Part shown: in pieces, positions 37,271-46,059 of the stretch | Layout of the letters: each line of letters opens with the position of its first letter | Position numbering within the stretch: the stretch's first letter is position 1 | Assembly: GCF_027125355.1 (NCBI RefSeq) | Contig: NZ_CP114052.1 | Coordinates: 1-64,000, forward strand | Reading direction: 5' to 3' | Source of the DNA: Peptostreptococcus equinus | Lineage (GTDB): Bacteria > Bacillota > Clostridia > Peptostreptococcales > Peptostreptococcaceae | Length of the DNA stretch: 64,000 bases | Notes under the pieces: generated by a model | The model's database searches: none | What the model was told of the DNA's origin: nothing | What the model saw: only the letters and a program-made list of their open reading frames with translations | Program-made: the position numbers and the translations under genes

Positions 37271-37355
37271 GGAGGATTTCCCGAGCGGCCAAAGGGGGCA
37301 GACTGTAAATCTGTTGTCACCGACTTCGGTGGTTCGAATCCACCATCCTCCACCA
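37271..37355 (+). tRNA. tRNA-Tyr(GTA), copy 2
   Basis: Same gene sequence as 35548-35632; anticodon GTA, CCA encoded. Confidence 0.96.
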
Positions 37356-37371
37356 AATTAATAAACAATGC

Positions 37372-37455
37372 GCGGATGTGGCGGAATTGGCAGACGCACT
37401 AGACTTAGGATCTAGCGCCTTTGGCGTGGGGGTTCGACTCCCTTCATCCGCACCA
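37372..37455 (+). tRNA. tRNA-Leu(TAG), copy 2
   Basis: Same gene sequence as 35649-35732; anticodon TAG, CCA encoded. Confidence 0.96.
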
Positions 37456-37471
37456 GTTTATTATATATTTT

Positions 37472-37545
<74 letters not shown>

Positions 37546-37574
37546 TTTGTAATTTTAATAATTTTTATCAATAC

Positions 37575-37650
37575 TGGGGATTAGCCAAGTCGGTAAGGCA
37601 CATGACTTTGACTCATGCATCCGTGGGTTCGAGTCCCGCATCCCCAGCCA
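37575..37650 (+). tRNA. tRNA-Gln(TTG)
   Basis: TGGGGAT / ATCCCCA acceptor, loop CTTTGAC with TTG, discriminator G, CCA encoded. Confidence 0.95.
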
Positions 37651-37676
37651 TTTTTTTTATAATTTAATTTTATTAT

Positions 37677-37765
<89 letters not shown>

Positions 37766-37769
37766 TTAG

Positions 37770-37845
37770 GCCTAGATAGCTCAGTCGGTAGAGCAGGGGA
37801 CTGAAAATCCCCGTGTCGGTGGTTCGATTCCGCCTCTAGGCACCA
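37770..37845 (+). tRNA. tRNA-Phe(GAA)
   Basis: GCCTAGA / TCTAGGC acceptor, loop CTGAAAA with GAA, CCA encoded. Confidence 0.95.
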
Positions 37846-37851
37846 GATTTA

Positions 37852-37925
37852 GGCGGCATAGCTCAGATGGCTAGAGCGTTCGGTTCATACCCGAAAGGTC
37901 ACAGGTTCGACTCCTGTTGCCGCTA
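37852..37925 (+). tRNA. tRNA-Met(CAT), elongator, copy 2
   Basis: As 36111-36184 with one D-loop change (GATGGC for GCTGGC). CCA not encoded. Confidence 0.92.
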
Positions 37926-37934
37926 CTGTAACAT

Positions 37935-38007
37935 GGATCATTAGCTCAGCTGGGAGAGCACCTGACTCTTAATCAGGGTGTCCAGGGTTCGAGCCCCTGA
38001 TGATCCA
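37935..38007 (+). tRNA. tRNA-Lys(CTT), copy 2
   Basis: Same as 36012-36084; anticodon CTT. Here Lys follows Met, the reverse of the order in the first half. Confidence 0.95.
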
Positions 38008-38024
38008 TTTTTTTATAAAAATAG

Positions 38025-38098
38025 GGCGACATAGCCAAGTGGTAAGGCAGTGGACTGCAACTCCTTGATCTCCAGTTCGAATCTGGATGTCGCCTCCA
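38025..38098 (+). tRNA. tRNA-Cys(GCA), copy 2
   Basis: Same as 36471-36544; anticodon GCA, CCA encoded. Confidence 0.95.
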
Positions 38099-38102
38099 AT
38101 AT

Positions 38103-38176
38103 GTGCTCATAGCTCAACTGGATAGAGTACTTGACTACGAATCAAGGGGTTGTGGGTTCGAGTCCCGCTGGGCGCA
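38103..38176 (+). tRNA. tRNA-Arg(ACG)
   Basis: GTGCTCA / TGGGCGC acceptor with G-T pairs, loop CTACGAA with ACG. A34 is the substrate of the TadA encoded at 17878. CCA not encoded. Last gene of the array. Confidence 0.94.
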
Positions 38177-38185
38177 TTGTTTTTC

Positions 38186-38209
38186 AGACACTATTAAGTG
38201 TCTTTTTTA
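38186..38209 (+). terminator. Terminator of the tRNA array
   Basis: AGACACT (38186-38192) / AGTGTCT (38197-38203) with a four-base loop and a run of six T. Confidence 0.88.
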
Positions 38210-38311
38210 CTATCAATTAAACAATTTAATAATGATTTTATAAAAGGGTTTTGAATTAATTTTCAAGATCCTTTTGTGTTATAATATATATAGTATAGTT
38301 AGGAGGATAAA

Positions 38312-39646
38312 ATGTGGATTTTTATAATATTAATAGCTGCTTTAATCATTGCTTTTATTATTTTATCAAAAAAAGCAGATAAAAATAAAAAAAAATATAT
38401 AGCAAATGAAGAAGAAATAAATTTTGAAGATAAAATAAATGGTTTTAATAAAGAAATCAATATTATACAGATAAGCGATATACATTTTTTATCTTCAAAA
38501 CTGACTGATTATGGTAAAGCTTTCTATGAAAATGTCGAAAAAGGAGATGCGAAATCTGTAAGATATGTTGAAGCTATAATTGATGCTTTTGTATATCAGA
38601 TTTTAAATCAAAAACCAGATTTAGTAATAATAAGTGGTGATATTTCATACAATGGAGAAAGAGAAAGCCATATAGATTTTTCAAAAAAATTAAAAGTTCT
38701 AAAAGAGCATAATATAGATTCAATTGTACTACCTGGTAATCATGATATTGAATATTATAGGGTTCAAGAATTCTTTGGAGATAGACCTGGAGAATTGGAT
38801 TCTACAAGTGTGGATGATTTTTGTGAAATATATAAAGAGTTTGGTATGGGAGATAATAGTAAAATTATTAGTAGGGATAAAAATTCTTTATCATATATAT
38901 ATAAAATAAATGAAAATATATGCCTAATGCTTATAGATACCAATACAAAAGATAACATAATGAATATATCTGATAAAACCTATAAGTGGATTGAGAAAGA
39001 GTTAAATTCTATGAAAGAGTCAAATATTACAACAATAGGAGTTACTCATCAAAATATTTTGGGCCATAATAAGATGTTTATATCTGGCTATAAGATAACA
39101 AATAGTTCAAAATTAGTAGACTTATTCAATAAGTATAACGTGAGGTTGAATATAAGTGGTCATATGCATGCACAACATATAGCAGAGAATAAAAATGTTT
39201 ATGATGCTGCAGTTGGTTCAGTAAGCTTATATCCTAATCTATATGCTAATATAAAAATAGATTATAGAAGAAATATACATTATTCCACTTCAAAGGTGGA
39301 TGTAAAAAAGTGGGCTATTGAAAATAATATTACAAATAATGATCTTAGAAGCTTTGATACATATATATATAATTTTATGGAAAAAAGTACAAATGAGAAA
39401 ATAATAGAATCCTTTGAAAAAAATAATATTCCGAAAAATCATAGAAAAGAAATGTTAGATTTTCTAAACAGAACGAACTATGCTTATTTTTCAGGTATAA
39501 TGTCAGAATATGATGATTTGGATTTAGAGCATCCAGGTTATAATTTATGGCAAAATTATTTTGAAAGAGATTTATTTGGAAAATATTTAGACAGTATATA
39601 TCAAGAAGAAAAGAAAAATCATAATTATCTAGAAATAAAAAATTAA
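38312..39646 (+). CDS. Membrane-anchored calcineurin-like metallophosphoesterase
   Basis: A 444-residue protein with one N-terminal membrane helix (about 1-19) and a metallophosphoesterase domain. Metal ligands are in ISDIHF (D56, H58), SGDIS (D110), PGNHD (N143, H144) and the later VTHQN and SGHMHAQH. A C-terminal region of about 130 residues of unknown role follows. The anchor suggests a substrate at the membrane or outside. AGGAGG precedes the ATG. It is flanked by terminators and so is a single-gene unit. Substrate unknown. Confidence 0.87.
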   Translation: MWIFIILIAALIIAFIILSKKADKNKKKYIANEEEINFEDKINGFNKEINIIQISDIHFLSSKLTDYGKAFYENVEKGDAKSVRYVEAIIDAFVYQILNQKPDLVIISGDISYNGERESHIDFSKKLKVLKEHNIDSIVLPGNHDIEYYRVQEFFGDRPGELDSTSVDDFCEIYKEFGMGDNSKIISRDKNSLSYIYKINENICLMLIDTNTKDNIMNISDKTYKWIEKELNSMKESNITTIGVTHQNILGHNKMFISGYKITNSSKLVDLFNKYNVRLNISGHMHAQHIAENKNVYDAAVGSVSLYPNLYANIKIDYRRNIHYSTSKVDVKKWAIENNITNNDLRSFDTYIYNFMEKSTNEKIIESFEKNNIPKNHRKEMLDFLNRTNYAYFSGIMSEYDDLDLEHPGYNLWQNYFERDLFGKYLDSIYQEEKKNHNYLEIKN

Positions 39647-39704
39647 TATATAGCTAGTAAAATGTCAATAAAAAATTATAAAACTTTAAAGATTATAAAT
39701 AATT

Positions 39705-39751
39705 AGATAAATAAAAAGTGTTACTATTTTAGTAACACTTTTTATTTATCT
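39705..39751. terminator. Bidirectional terminator, perfect 21-bp inverted repeat
   Basis: AGATAAATAAAAAGTGTTACT (39705-39725), five-base loop, exact reverse complement (39731-39751). It serves the phosphoesterase gene from the left and the CWB2 gene from the right, whose stop codon lies inside the right arm. Confidence 0.88.
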
Positions 39752-41296
39752 AATTACCACAGCATATTTATTTATATTGTATGAACTATCAAATGCTGAA
39801 TTTGCAATCCAATATCCGTCAGTATCATTTTTAGCAGGATCTACTATGTGCATAGACTTAGAATTATATCCATCAACCAACATTACATGAGCATTATCTA
39901 CAGCATTATTTCCCCAAAAATAATCATTATATATAGGTGGTTTAAAATCATATGTTCCGTAAAATACAACAGGATTTCCTTTTGAAATTTCGTCTCTTAT
40001 AAAGTTAGAATCTCTTCCGCTGATATTTTCCACTTTACCATATTTGTTTCCCCATTCACTTAGTGGCTGAGGAAATATAGATTGATATACTCCATATACT
40101 ACTTTGTAAGGGGTTCCTGCAAATCCGTGATATGGATTGTTGTCAGTTGCTATAGGCATCTCTCTTAAAAAAGAATAAAGCGTTTTGTCACTAGCGTAGC
40201 CTTTGTACTTTAACCCTTGTAATAGTGAAGCTGCTTCACAACCCATAGGAGCTCCTGCCTCATATTGGTTTATTTGATTTACATTTAAAAGTTTATAATC
40301 TTGCCTAATATATATTTTTCCTATTATTTCATCAGCTCTTACACTTAATCCACCACCTGTTTGGACCAAGGTAGAGAAATTTTTTGAATCAAGATATGAT
40401 TTTAAGGAATATGAAATAGGTGAGTTTTTTGAAACAAAAATTACTGGAGAATTTTTTGTACCAGCAACACCGCCAACAGCTACTGAATCTATTAATTCAG
40501 ATTGATTTTCCTGACCATTTTTTGCTATAAATACATATTGATAATCTCTAAAAAAAGTTTTAGCTATATTTAAACTGGTTTCATTTCTATCTTTTCCAAA
40601 TATTGATCTACTGTTATTAAATAAATATGAATAGTTATTGCTTGAACCACCTATAAAATACTTATTATCTGCATTTAGAGTATATAAACTATTCTTAAAT
40701 TCATCTAAATTAGTTCCTATAAATATTATAGGTGAATTAATTTTTGAAGCAGCAGCACTTGCACAGGCTGCATCTACAAGAGATTTATAACCTTCTACAA
40801 AAAATACAGAATTAAAAGATGTATTGTTATTTAATGTTTTTAATTTTTTTGCAATTTCTATAGAAGTAGAACTTCGATCTTTTCCAGAAATTCTCTCAAC
40901 AGTATAACCCATTTTTAACAATGAATTTTCCTGAATAGTAGATATACTATTTTCTCCACCTATAATAATTATTTTATTTGCTTTTAGCCTTTTTATTTCA
41001 CTTAGAGTAGTTGGATTAATAGTATCTCTTGAATTGAGTAGAACTGGATATTGAAGCTTTTTTGAAAGAGGTCCTACAGCTAAAGAATCAGGTATACTAT
41101 GAGAATTTACTAAAATGACACCACTTGCTCCTGAATTATAAGCATATTTAGAAATTTTGATAGCGGTCTCAAACCTATCTGCTCCAGATAAAATGATATT
41201 ATTACTAACACTAGATGCATAAGTAGCGATTTTAGTATATGAAATTGTAAATATTGAAATGGCACATACTGCCATAATTTTTTTAAATATATGCAT
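39746..41296 (-). CDS. Cell-wall-binding type 2 repeat surface protein with C39-like peptidase domain
   Basis: A 516-residue exported protein. A signal peptide (IFKKIMAVCAISIFTISY, about 1-30) is followed by three CWB2 repeats (about 38-330), with blocks such as SGADRFETAIKISKYAYNSG, IIIIGGENSIS and FGKDRNETSLNIA. Those repeats anchor proteins to the wall polymer in C. difficile relatives. The C-terminus is a peptidase C39_2-like domain: the putative nucleophile C353 in APMGCEAASLL, His in NAHVMLVDGY and Asp in HIVDPAKND. ATG 41296 is chosen since GGGGG lies just upstream; the ATG at 41308 overlaps that site. Substrate unknown; a wall peptide hydrolase or surface protease is plausible. Confidence 0.88.
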   Translation of the reverse strand: MHIFKKIMAVCAISIFTISYTKIATYASSVSNNIILSGADRFETAIKISKYAYNSGASGVILVNSHSIPDSLAVGPLSKKLQYPVLLNSRDTINPTTLSEIKRLKANKIIIIGGENSISTIQENSLLKMGYTVERISGKDRSSTSIEIAKKLKTLNNNTSFNSVFFVEGYKSLVDAACASAAASKINSPIIFIGTNLDEFKNSLYTLNADNKYFIGGSSNNYSYLFNNSRSIFGKDRNETSLNIAKTFFRDYQYVFIAKNGQENQSELIDSVAVGGVAGTKNSPVIFVSKNSPISYSLKSYLDSKNFSTLVQTGGGLSVRADEIIGKIYIRQDYKLLNVNQINQYEAGAPMGCEAASLLQGLKYKGYASDKTLYSFLREMPIATDNNPYHGFAGTPYKVVYGVYQSIFPQPLSEWGNKYGKVENISGRDSNFIRDEISKGNPVVFYGTYDFKPPIYNDYFWGNNAVDNAHVMLVDGYNSKSMHIVDPAKNDTDGYWIANSAFDSSYNINKYAVVIR

Positions 41297-41364
41297 AAAA
41301 ACCCCCATGAAAATATATCATTTATTATATCATAAAATATATTTTTGGAGGTTTTTAATGGATT

Positions 41365-42552
41365 TTATTTGAAAACATCTTTTTCTTCTAACTCTTTTAT
41401 TTTTTCATCACTATATTTTAGAGATTTTAATACATCTTTTGTATCTATACCTATTTCTCTTCCAGCAAAATTATATTGTGCTTTTGATTCAGAGAATTTA
41501 ATAGGCATAGCAAATTGTCTAATTTTTTTCTTACCAGCATCTACCTCTATAATCATTTCTCTTGCTTTTATTTGTGGATCTTCATTGAAAGATTGATTAT
41601 AATCGAGTATTGGCTCTATGCAGGCATCTAGATTGCAAATAGTTTGTTTCCAATGTGATATAGGTTTGGATTTTATAATTTTCCTTAATTTTTCTTTTAA
41701 TATACCTCCATCCTTTGGAGTTGGACCATGCTCAATTAATTCTTCAAGGTCTATAGCTTCAGCTAATTTTTTCAAGAATTTAGGTTCTAATGATCCTATG
41801 CTTATATATTCTTTATCTGAAGTTTCATAAATATCGTAAATACCTTGTCCATTCAAATCAAATTCTTCTCGTCCTTTTAATTTTCCAGACATGAGATAAG
41901 ATGTACCTTCAAATGTATTCATAGGAATTATAGTGTCTAGCATAGATATATCTATATATTGTCCTTTGCCACTAATATTTCTATAATTTACAGCTGCTAA
42001 TATACCTACTACTGAATGAAGTGCACCACCAGCTATATCACCAATTTGAGCGTTCATAAGTGATGGGCCTTGGTCTTTTCTACCAGATAAAGAATATAAG
42101 CCACTCTTGGCTAAAAAATTGTTGTCATGTCCAGCTATATTCTTTAGAGGCCCACTATTACCATAGGCAGATATAGAACAATAGATTAGTTTTGGGTTTA
42201 TTTTAGATAGTTCCTCATATGAAAGCCCGAGTTTTTTCATTACACCCGGCCTAAACTGTTCAACTAGAATATCATATTCTTTAATAAGCTCTTGTATAAT
42301 TTCTATTGCTTCTTTGGATTTCAGGTTCAATGACATAGTTTTTTTATTTCTGTTAATCCATAACTGATTAGCACTGAGATTTAATTCCTCATCAAATTCG
42401 CCCATATTATAAACTAAATCAACCTTTGATTTAGAACTAATTTTTAGTACTTCGGCACCCATATCTGCTAGCATAAGAGTTGCATAGGGTCCGGGCAACA
42501 AAGTAGAAAAATCTAAAATTTTTAGGTTTGAAAGTGCAGTATTATTACTCAT
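41365..42552 (-). CDS. CaiB/BaiF family CoA-transferase
   Basis: A 395-residue class III CoA-transferase (formyl-CoA transferase, CaiB, BaiF, alpha-methylacyl-CoA racemase family). Marks are LKILDFSTLLPGPYATLML ADMGAEVLKI at the start, VEQFRPGVMKKLGLSYEEL, NPKLIYCSISAYG and the conserved AGHDNNFLAKSG carrying the usual catalytic Asp. ATG 42552 follows GGGAGG; an in-frame ATG at 42591 lacks a ribosome site. No acyl-CoA ligase or dehydratase sits beside it, so the acid handled is unknown. Confidence 0.85.
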   Translation of the reverse strand: MSNNTALSNLKILDFSTLLPGPYATLMLADMGAEVLKISSKSKVDLVYNMGEFDEELNLSANQLWINRNKKTMSLNLKSKEAIEIIQELIKEYDILVEQFRPGVMKKLGLSYEELSKINPKLIYCSISAYGNSGPLKNIAGHDNNFLAKSGLYSLSGRKDQGPSLMNAQIGDIAGGALHSVVGILAAVNYRNISGKGQYIDISMLDTIIPMNTFEGTSYLMSGKLKGREEFDLNGQGIYDIYETSDKEYISIGSLEPKFLKKLAEAIDLEELIEHGPTPKDGGILKEKLRKIIKSKPISHWKQTICNLDACIEPILDYNQSFNEDPQIKAREMIIEVDAGKKKIRQFAMPIKFSESKAQYNFAGREIGIDTKDVLKSLKYSDEKIKELEEKDVFK

Positions 42553-42667
42553 TTTTACCTCCCAACAAATAGATAATAAATTAACGTACAAACATATAAA
42601 TGGTTAAATTTCAACAATTATATATGAGTTCAATAAAATGATAACATAAAAAACAGTTGAAAAGTGT

Positions 42668-42705
42668 AAAAAATACACATTCTCATTTTATGATGAAAAT
42701 GTGTA
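42668..42705 (-). terminator. Terminator of the queuine salvage pair
   Basis: On the minus strand ATACACATTTTCAT (42705-42692) pairs with ATGAGAATGTGTAT (42687-42674) with one mismatch and is followed by six T (42673-42668). Confidence 0.82.
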
Positions 42706-42726
42706 TAAATACAAAATATTATTAAT

Positions 42727-43209
42727 CTATTCTTTGATTAATCTATAAAAATCCTTATTTTTCATAAGTGTTTTAAAAATAGGAACACCTAAAATAGTTA
42801 CAATTATTAATTCTGATAACATTATTTGAGCTGTAATCACAAAAAATGACAGCGGAACAGGTGATATTAAAACTATTTCAAGTCCAATCAAGATTGAAAA
42901 TATTGCTGGCATTAAAGATGCTATCCATATATTTTTAATCTTACTCATAGCTGTTAGAGCTAAAAAGCTAGCCAATGTACCAACTACTATATCTATTGCT
43001 CCCAAACTGGAAAAAATATTAGCAATAGCACAACCAAGTGTCAGACCTACTATATATTCTGGATTAAAAAATGCTAGTAATGTCAAAATTTCTGAAAGCC
43101 TAAACTGAATAGGTCCATATGATAGTGCTGGTACTGCTATAGTCATTATAGCATATAGTGCTGCTACTATAGCTTGTCTTGTTAAAGTCTTTTTGTTGAT
43201 AAAATACAT
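42727..43209 (-). CDS. queT: QueT-type queuine/preQ1 ECF transporter S component
   Basis: A 160-residue, five- to six-helix membrane protein. The family marks are LTRQAIVAALYAIMT, YGPIQFRLSEILTLLAFF and GLTLGCAIANIFSSLG, the QueT pattern of energy-coupling-factor S components for deazaguanines. The ECF ATPase/T module is not adjacent, as usual for group II ECF systems. AGGAGG precedes the ATG. It is 12 bases downstream of a radical SAM gene resembling queuosine lyase, so queuine salvage is the likely role. Confidence 0.9.
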   Translation of the reverse strand: MYFINKKTLTRQAIVAALYAIMTIAVPALSYGPIQFRLSEILTLLAFFNPEYIVGLTLGCAIANIFSSLGAIDIVVGTLASFLALTAMSKIKNIWIASLMPAIFSILIGLEIVLISPVPLSFFVITAQIMLSELIIVTILGVPIFKTLMKNKDFYRLIKE

Positions 43210-43221
43210 TTTATTCCTCCT

Positions 43222-43914
43222 TTAATTTCCAACTCCAAAGTCTGTATTATTCCACAAGATTTCAATATTAGGCATATTTTCTAGATGTGAATAATTGTCT
43301 TTAAAGTATTTTACGAGTTTCTCATCCCTTTTTACAGGAGTTGTATTTTCAACAAATATATTAATGCAAGCTTTTTTAAAATATTTTTGGGCTATTTCCA
43401 TATCCCTATCGATCATTTTTTCGTTTTGTCCTTCAATTCCAACCAACAAACAAATATTATCGAAAAATTGTGCTACCTCTTGAGGAGTTTCGAAAATAAT
43501 ATTTTTGTTTAGGTATGAATTCCTAAATTCATGGTCAAAACTTTCAATGCCGCATTTAAATTCTATATTTATTCCTTGGAAAAAATCTCTTATTTCACCA
43601 AGTTTATACCTATAGTTATAGTAGGCTTCAAAGTATAGGGTAGTAATACCTTTTTCTATACATTTTTCCCTTATATCTATAAGGCTTTGTTTCGGAAGTT
43701 CAAATACAGAGGCAGAATTTATGACCTCTAGGCTATTAAATCTTCCATCAATTTTTTTTATGATTTCTTTGTTTGTTGAAATCATTTCTTCTTCGTTTAC
43801 TGAATTGTCATTTATATAATCACAAAAAAAACAGCGTCCCCATTTACACGGATGAGAACGCAGTAAAATAATCTCTCTTGGATTTTTGTCGACAATTACA
43901 CTGTATCGATTCAT
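43222..43914 (-). CDS. queL: Radical SAM protein, probable queuosine lyase (QueL-like)
   Basis: A 230-residue radical SAM protein. The cluster motif near the N-terminus, SHPCKWGRCFFCDY (residues C23, C28 and C31), has CxxxxCxxC spacing rather than CxxxCxxC. In C. difficile a radical SAM lyase (QueL) next to a QueT-type transporter releases queuine from queuosine-5'-phosphate for direct insertion into tRNA. Size and the partner gene fit, but the function is inference. It has a strong promoter (43965-43993) and AAGGA before the ATG. Queuosine tRNAs (Asp, Asn, His, Tyr) are in this window. Confidence 0.78.
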   Translation of the reverse strand: MNRYSVIVDKNPREIILLRSHPCKWGRCFFCDYINDNSVNEEEMISTNKEIIKKIDGRFNSLEVINSASVFELPKQSLIDIREKCIEKGITTLYFEAYYNYRYKLGEIRDFFQGINIEFKCGIESFDHEFRNSYLNKNIIFETPQEVAQFFDNICLLVGIEGQNEKMIDRDMEIAQKYFKKACINIFVENTTPVKRDEKLVKYFKDNYSHLENMPNIEILWNNTDFGVGN

Positions 43915-43964
43915 TTAACCACATCCTTGTTTTTTAAGTAGGTGACAAGAAAACTCTAAATAGG

Positions 43965-43993
43965 ATTATACAGATAAAAAAAGTTATTGTCAA
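43965..43993 (-). promoter_or_regulatory. Consensus sigma-A promoter of the queL-queT pair
   Basis: On the minus strand TTGACA (43993-43988), 17-base spacer, TATAAT (43970-43965): a perfect consensus. The short leader that follows ends in an A-rich stretch and AACAAGGA. Confidence 0.88.
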
Positions 43994-44062
43994 TGATTAA
44001 GTATTTAAATAATAAGTAAGGGAAAACGTTATAAAAAATAAAAGTTTTTGGCGGGATCAGTA

Positions 44063-44107
44063 TTGACCTAAAACAATAAATATTATATAATGGTGGAAAC
44101 GGTTACA
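44063..44107 (+). promoter_or_regulatory. Promoter and LacI-type operator of the ribose operon
   Basis: TTGACC (44063-44068), 17-base spacer, TATAAT (44086-44091), then the pseudo-palindrome TGGAAACGGTTACA at 44094-44107 over the expected start point. It has the central CG and symmetry of LacI/GalR-family operators, so it is probably bound by the RbsR encoded next. A second, weaker site GGAAAACGTTAT at 44021-44032 could be another operator or a catabolite (cre) site. Confidence 0.82.
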
Positions 44108-44122
44108 TTATAGGGGGGCTTT

Positions 44123-45088
44123 ATGGCTACAATAAAGGATGTCGCAAAATTAGCAGGAGTATCTGTTGCTACTGTATCTAGATATATAAACAGCAATGGT
44201 TATGTAAGTATAGAATCTAAGGAAAAAATAGCAAAGTCTATAAAAGAATTAAATTATACACCTAATGAGGTTGCAAGATCGCTTTATAAAAAAACTTCTA
44301 AAATGGTTGCACTAATAATACCACAGATAGATAATCCATATTTTACGGATTTAGCCAAGGGAGTAGAAGATATACTAAAAAAAGAGGGATATCATCTAAT
44401 AATCAGTCATTTATCTGAAAAAGATCAGGTTGAAAAATATGTTGAATCTTTTGCTATGAATAATATAGCGGGAATAATTTCCGCCATAGAATCAGAAAAA
44501 TTTAGTGACATTTCATGCCCAGTAGTGGGGGTAGACCGTTCAAGAGATGTATTTGAATATGCTGTATATTTTGATGATTTGGAAGGTGGAAAAATAAGTG
44601 CTAATGCGCTTAAAAACACAAATGCAAGAAATGTGTTAATAAATGCTGGACCAAAGAATATAGACGTTGCAAAATATAGACTTCAAGGCATGATAGAAGT
44701 TTTAGAGTCTAATAATATAAGCTATGATATATATTATTCTGATACATATGATTTTGAGTCAACTCAGGGTTTAGTGGATTATTTAGAAGGTAATATATAT
44801 AAATATGATACTATTATAGCCTGTAATGATATTAGTTCTTTAACACTTGCTATATATTTACAAAGTAGAGGAATAAAGATACCTGAAGATATACAGATTA
44901 TAGGTTATGATAACACTGTATTTTCGAAGTTTTTTATACCTAAACTAGCAAGTATAAATCATGATGGTAAGGAATTGGGTTTATTGGCTGCAAAGATGTT
45001 AATAAAACTAATAAAAAAAGAAAATGTTGAAGTAAAAAAGATTGAGCTAAGACCATATTTAGTGGAAAATAATTCGCTAAGAAAATAA
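44123..45088 (+). CDS. rbsR: LacI family transcriptional regulator, ribose operon repressor
   Basis: A 321-residue LacI/GalR regulator. The N-terminal helix-turn-helix and hinge read ATIKDVAKLAGVSVATVSRYIN and NYTPNEVARSLYKK. A periplasmic-binding-protein-like effector domain follows. It is the first gene of a ribose uptake and kinase operon and is preceded by an operator-like palindrome, so autoregulation and ribose response are likely. Start ATG 44123 follows GGGGGG. Confidence 0.9.
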   Translation: MATIKDVAKLAGVSVATVSRYINSNGYVSIESKEKIAKSIKELNYTPNEVARSLYKKTSKMVALIIPQIDNPYFTDLAKGVEDILKKEGYHLIISHLSEKDQVEKYVESFAMNNIAGIISAIESEKFSDISCPVVGVDRSRDVFEYAVYFDDLEGGKISANALKNTNARNVLINAGPKNIDVAKYRLQGMIEVLESNNISYDIYYSDTYDFESTQGLVDYLEGNIYKYDTIIACNDISSLTLAIYLQSRGIKIPEDIQIIGYDNTVFSKFFIPKLASINHDGKELGLLAAKMLIKLIKKENVEVKKIELRPYLVENNSLRK

Positions 45089-45143
45089 AATATCAAGTAA
45101 ATATATTTAAATAATAAAAAGATAATATTTGTAGGAGGTGCTT

Positions 45144-46046
45144 ATGAAAAAAGTATTAGTATTAGGAAGTATATCTACAGATTTTGTTTCTATTACAGAT
45201 ACTAGGCCGAATGTGGGTGAAACTGTAGAAGGAAGAGATTTCTTTACTACTTTCGGTGGAAAAGGAGCTAATCAAGCGGTTGCAGCAGCTAGACTAGAAG
45301 CTGATGTTACTATGTTGGGAAATGTTGGAGATGATTCATTTGCAGATTCTCTAATAAAAAACCTAAAAGATAATAATATAGAAACAAGTTATGTGGAACC
45401 GGTGACACATATTTCATCTGGAGCGGCTTTAATCACTATATGTGACAATGACAACTCTATTGTATATGTTCCTGGAGCAAATGGTAAGGTAAATGCAAAT
45501 TATGTATCAAGATATGAAGAAATCATAAAAAAATTTGATATAGTAGTTTGCCAAAATGAAGTGCCAGAAGATGCTATAGAAAAATTGATAGAAATTGCTC
45601 ATAATAACAATATTCCATCAGTAATGAATCCAGCACCTTATAGAAAATTAAAAGATGATTTAATAGAAAAGATAACCTATTTAATACCTAATGAAAGTGA
45701 GTGTAAATTATTATATCCTAATTTAAGCATTGAAGAGGCTATAGAAAAGAATCCAAATAAGCTAATAGTGACAATGGGTTCTGATGGAGTATTATTTAAT
45801 GACGGTAAAGAAAATATAAAAATAAGTTCATATAAAGTCCAAGCATTGGATACCACTGGAGCGGGTGATACTTTTATAGGAAGTTTTGCAACAGCCATAT
45901 CAAATGGTATGGACTTGAATCAGGCTATAGATTTTGCCAACCTTTCTGCATCTCATTCAGTAACTAAAATGGGAGCTCAAGGAGGAATGCCTGAACTAAA
46001 AGAATTGAAAAAAGATGAGAACTTCAATAGTCATTGGACTATATAG
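45144..46046 (+). CDS. rbsK: Ribokinase
   Basis: A 300-residue PfkB-family sugar kinase that phosphorylates ribose at C5. Signature 1 is TFGGKGANQAVAAARL and signature 2 ALDTTGAGDTFIGSF, with the anion-hole GAGD aspartate as base. ATG 45144 (MKKVLVLGSIS) is chosen with AGGAGG at 45133-45138; an upstream in-frame GTG lies inside that site. It overlaps or closely abuts rbsD, whose TTG start is 14 bases downstream. Confidence 0.94.
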   Translation: MKKVLVLGSISTDFVSITDTRPNVGETVEGRDFFTTFGGKGANQAVAAARLEADVTMLGNVGDDSFADSLIKNLKDNNIETSYVEPVTHISSGAALITICDNDNSIVYVPGANGKVNANYVSRYEEIIKKFDIVVCQNEVPEDAIEKLIEIAHNNNIPSVMNPAPYRKLKDDLIEKITYLIPNESECKLLYPNLSIEEAIEKNPNKLIVTMGSDGVLFNDGKENIKISSYKVQALDTTGAGDTFIGSFATAISNGMDLNQAIDFANLSASHSVTKMGAQGGMPELKELKKDENFNSHWTI

Positions 46047-46059
46047 AGGAGGAAAAGAA

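Larger units (their letters stand above)
36900..37466 (+). repeat. Second copy of the duplicated six-tRNA block
   Basis: Near-identical to 35177-35743 (offset 1723). The match ends shortly after tRNA-Leu (TTATTAT versus TTATATAT), after which tRNA-Gly(GCC) is missing and tRNA-Arg(TCT) follows directly. Confidence 0.92.
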
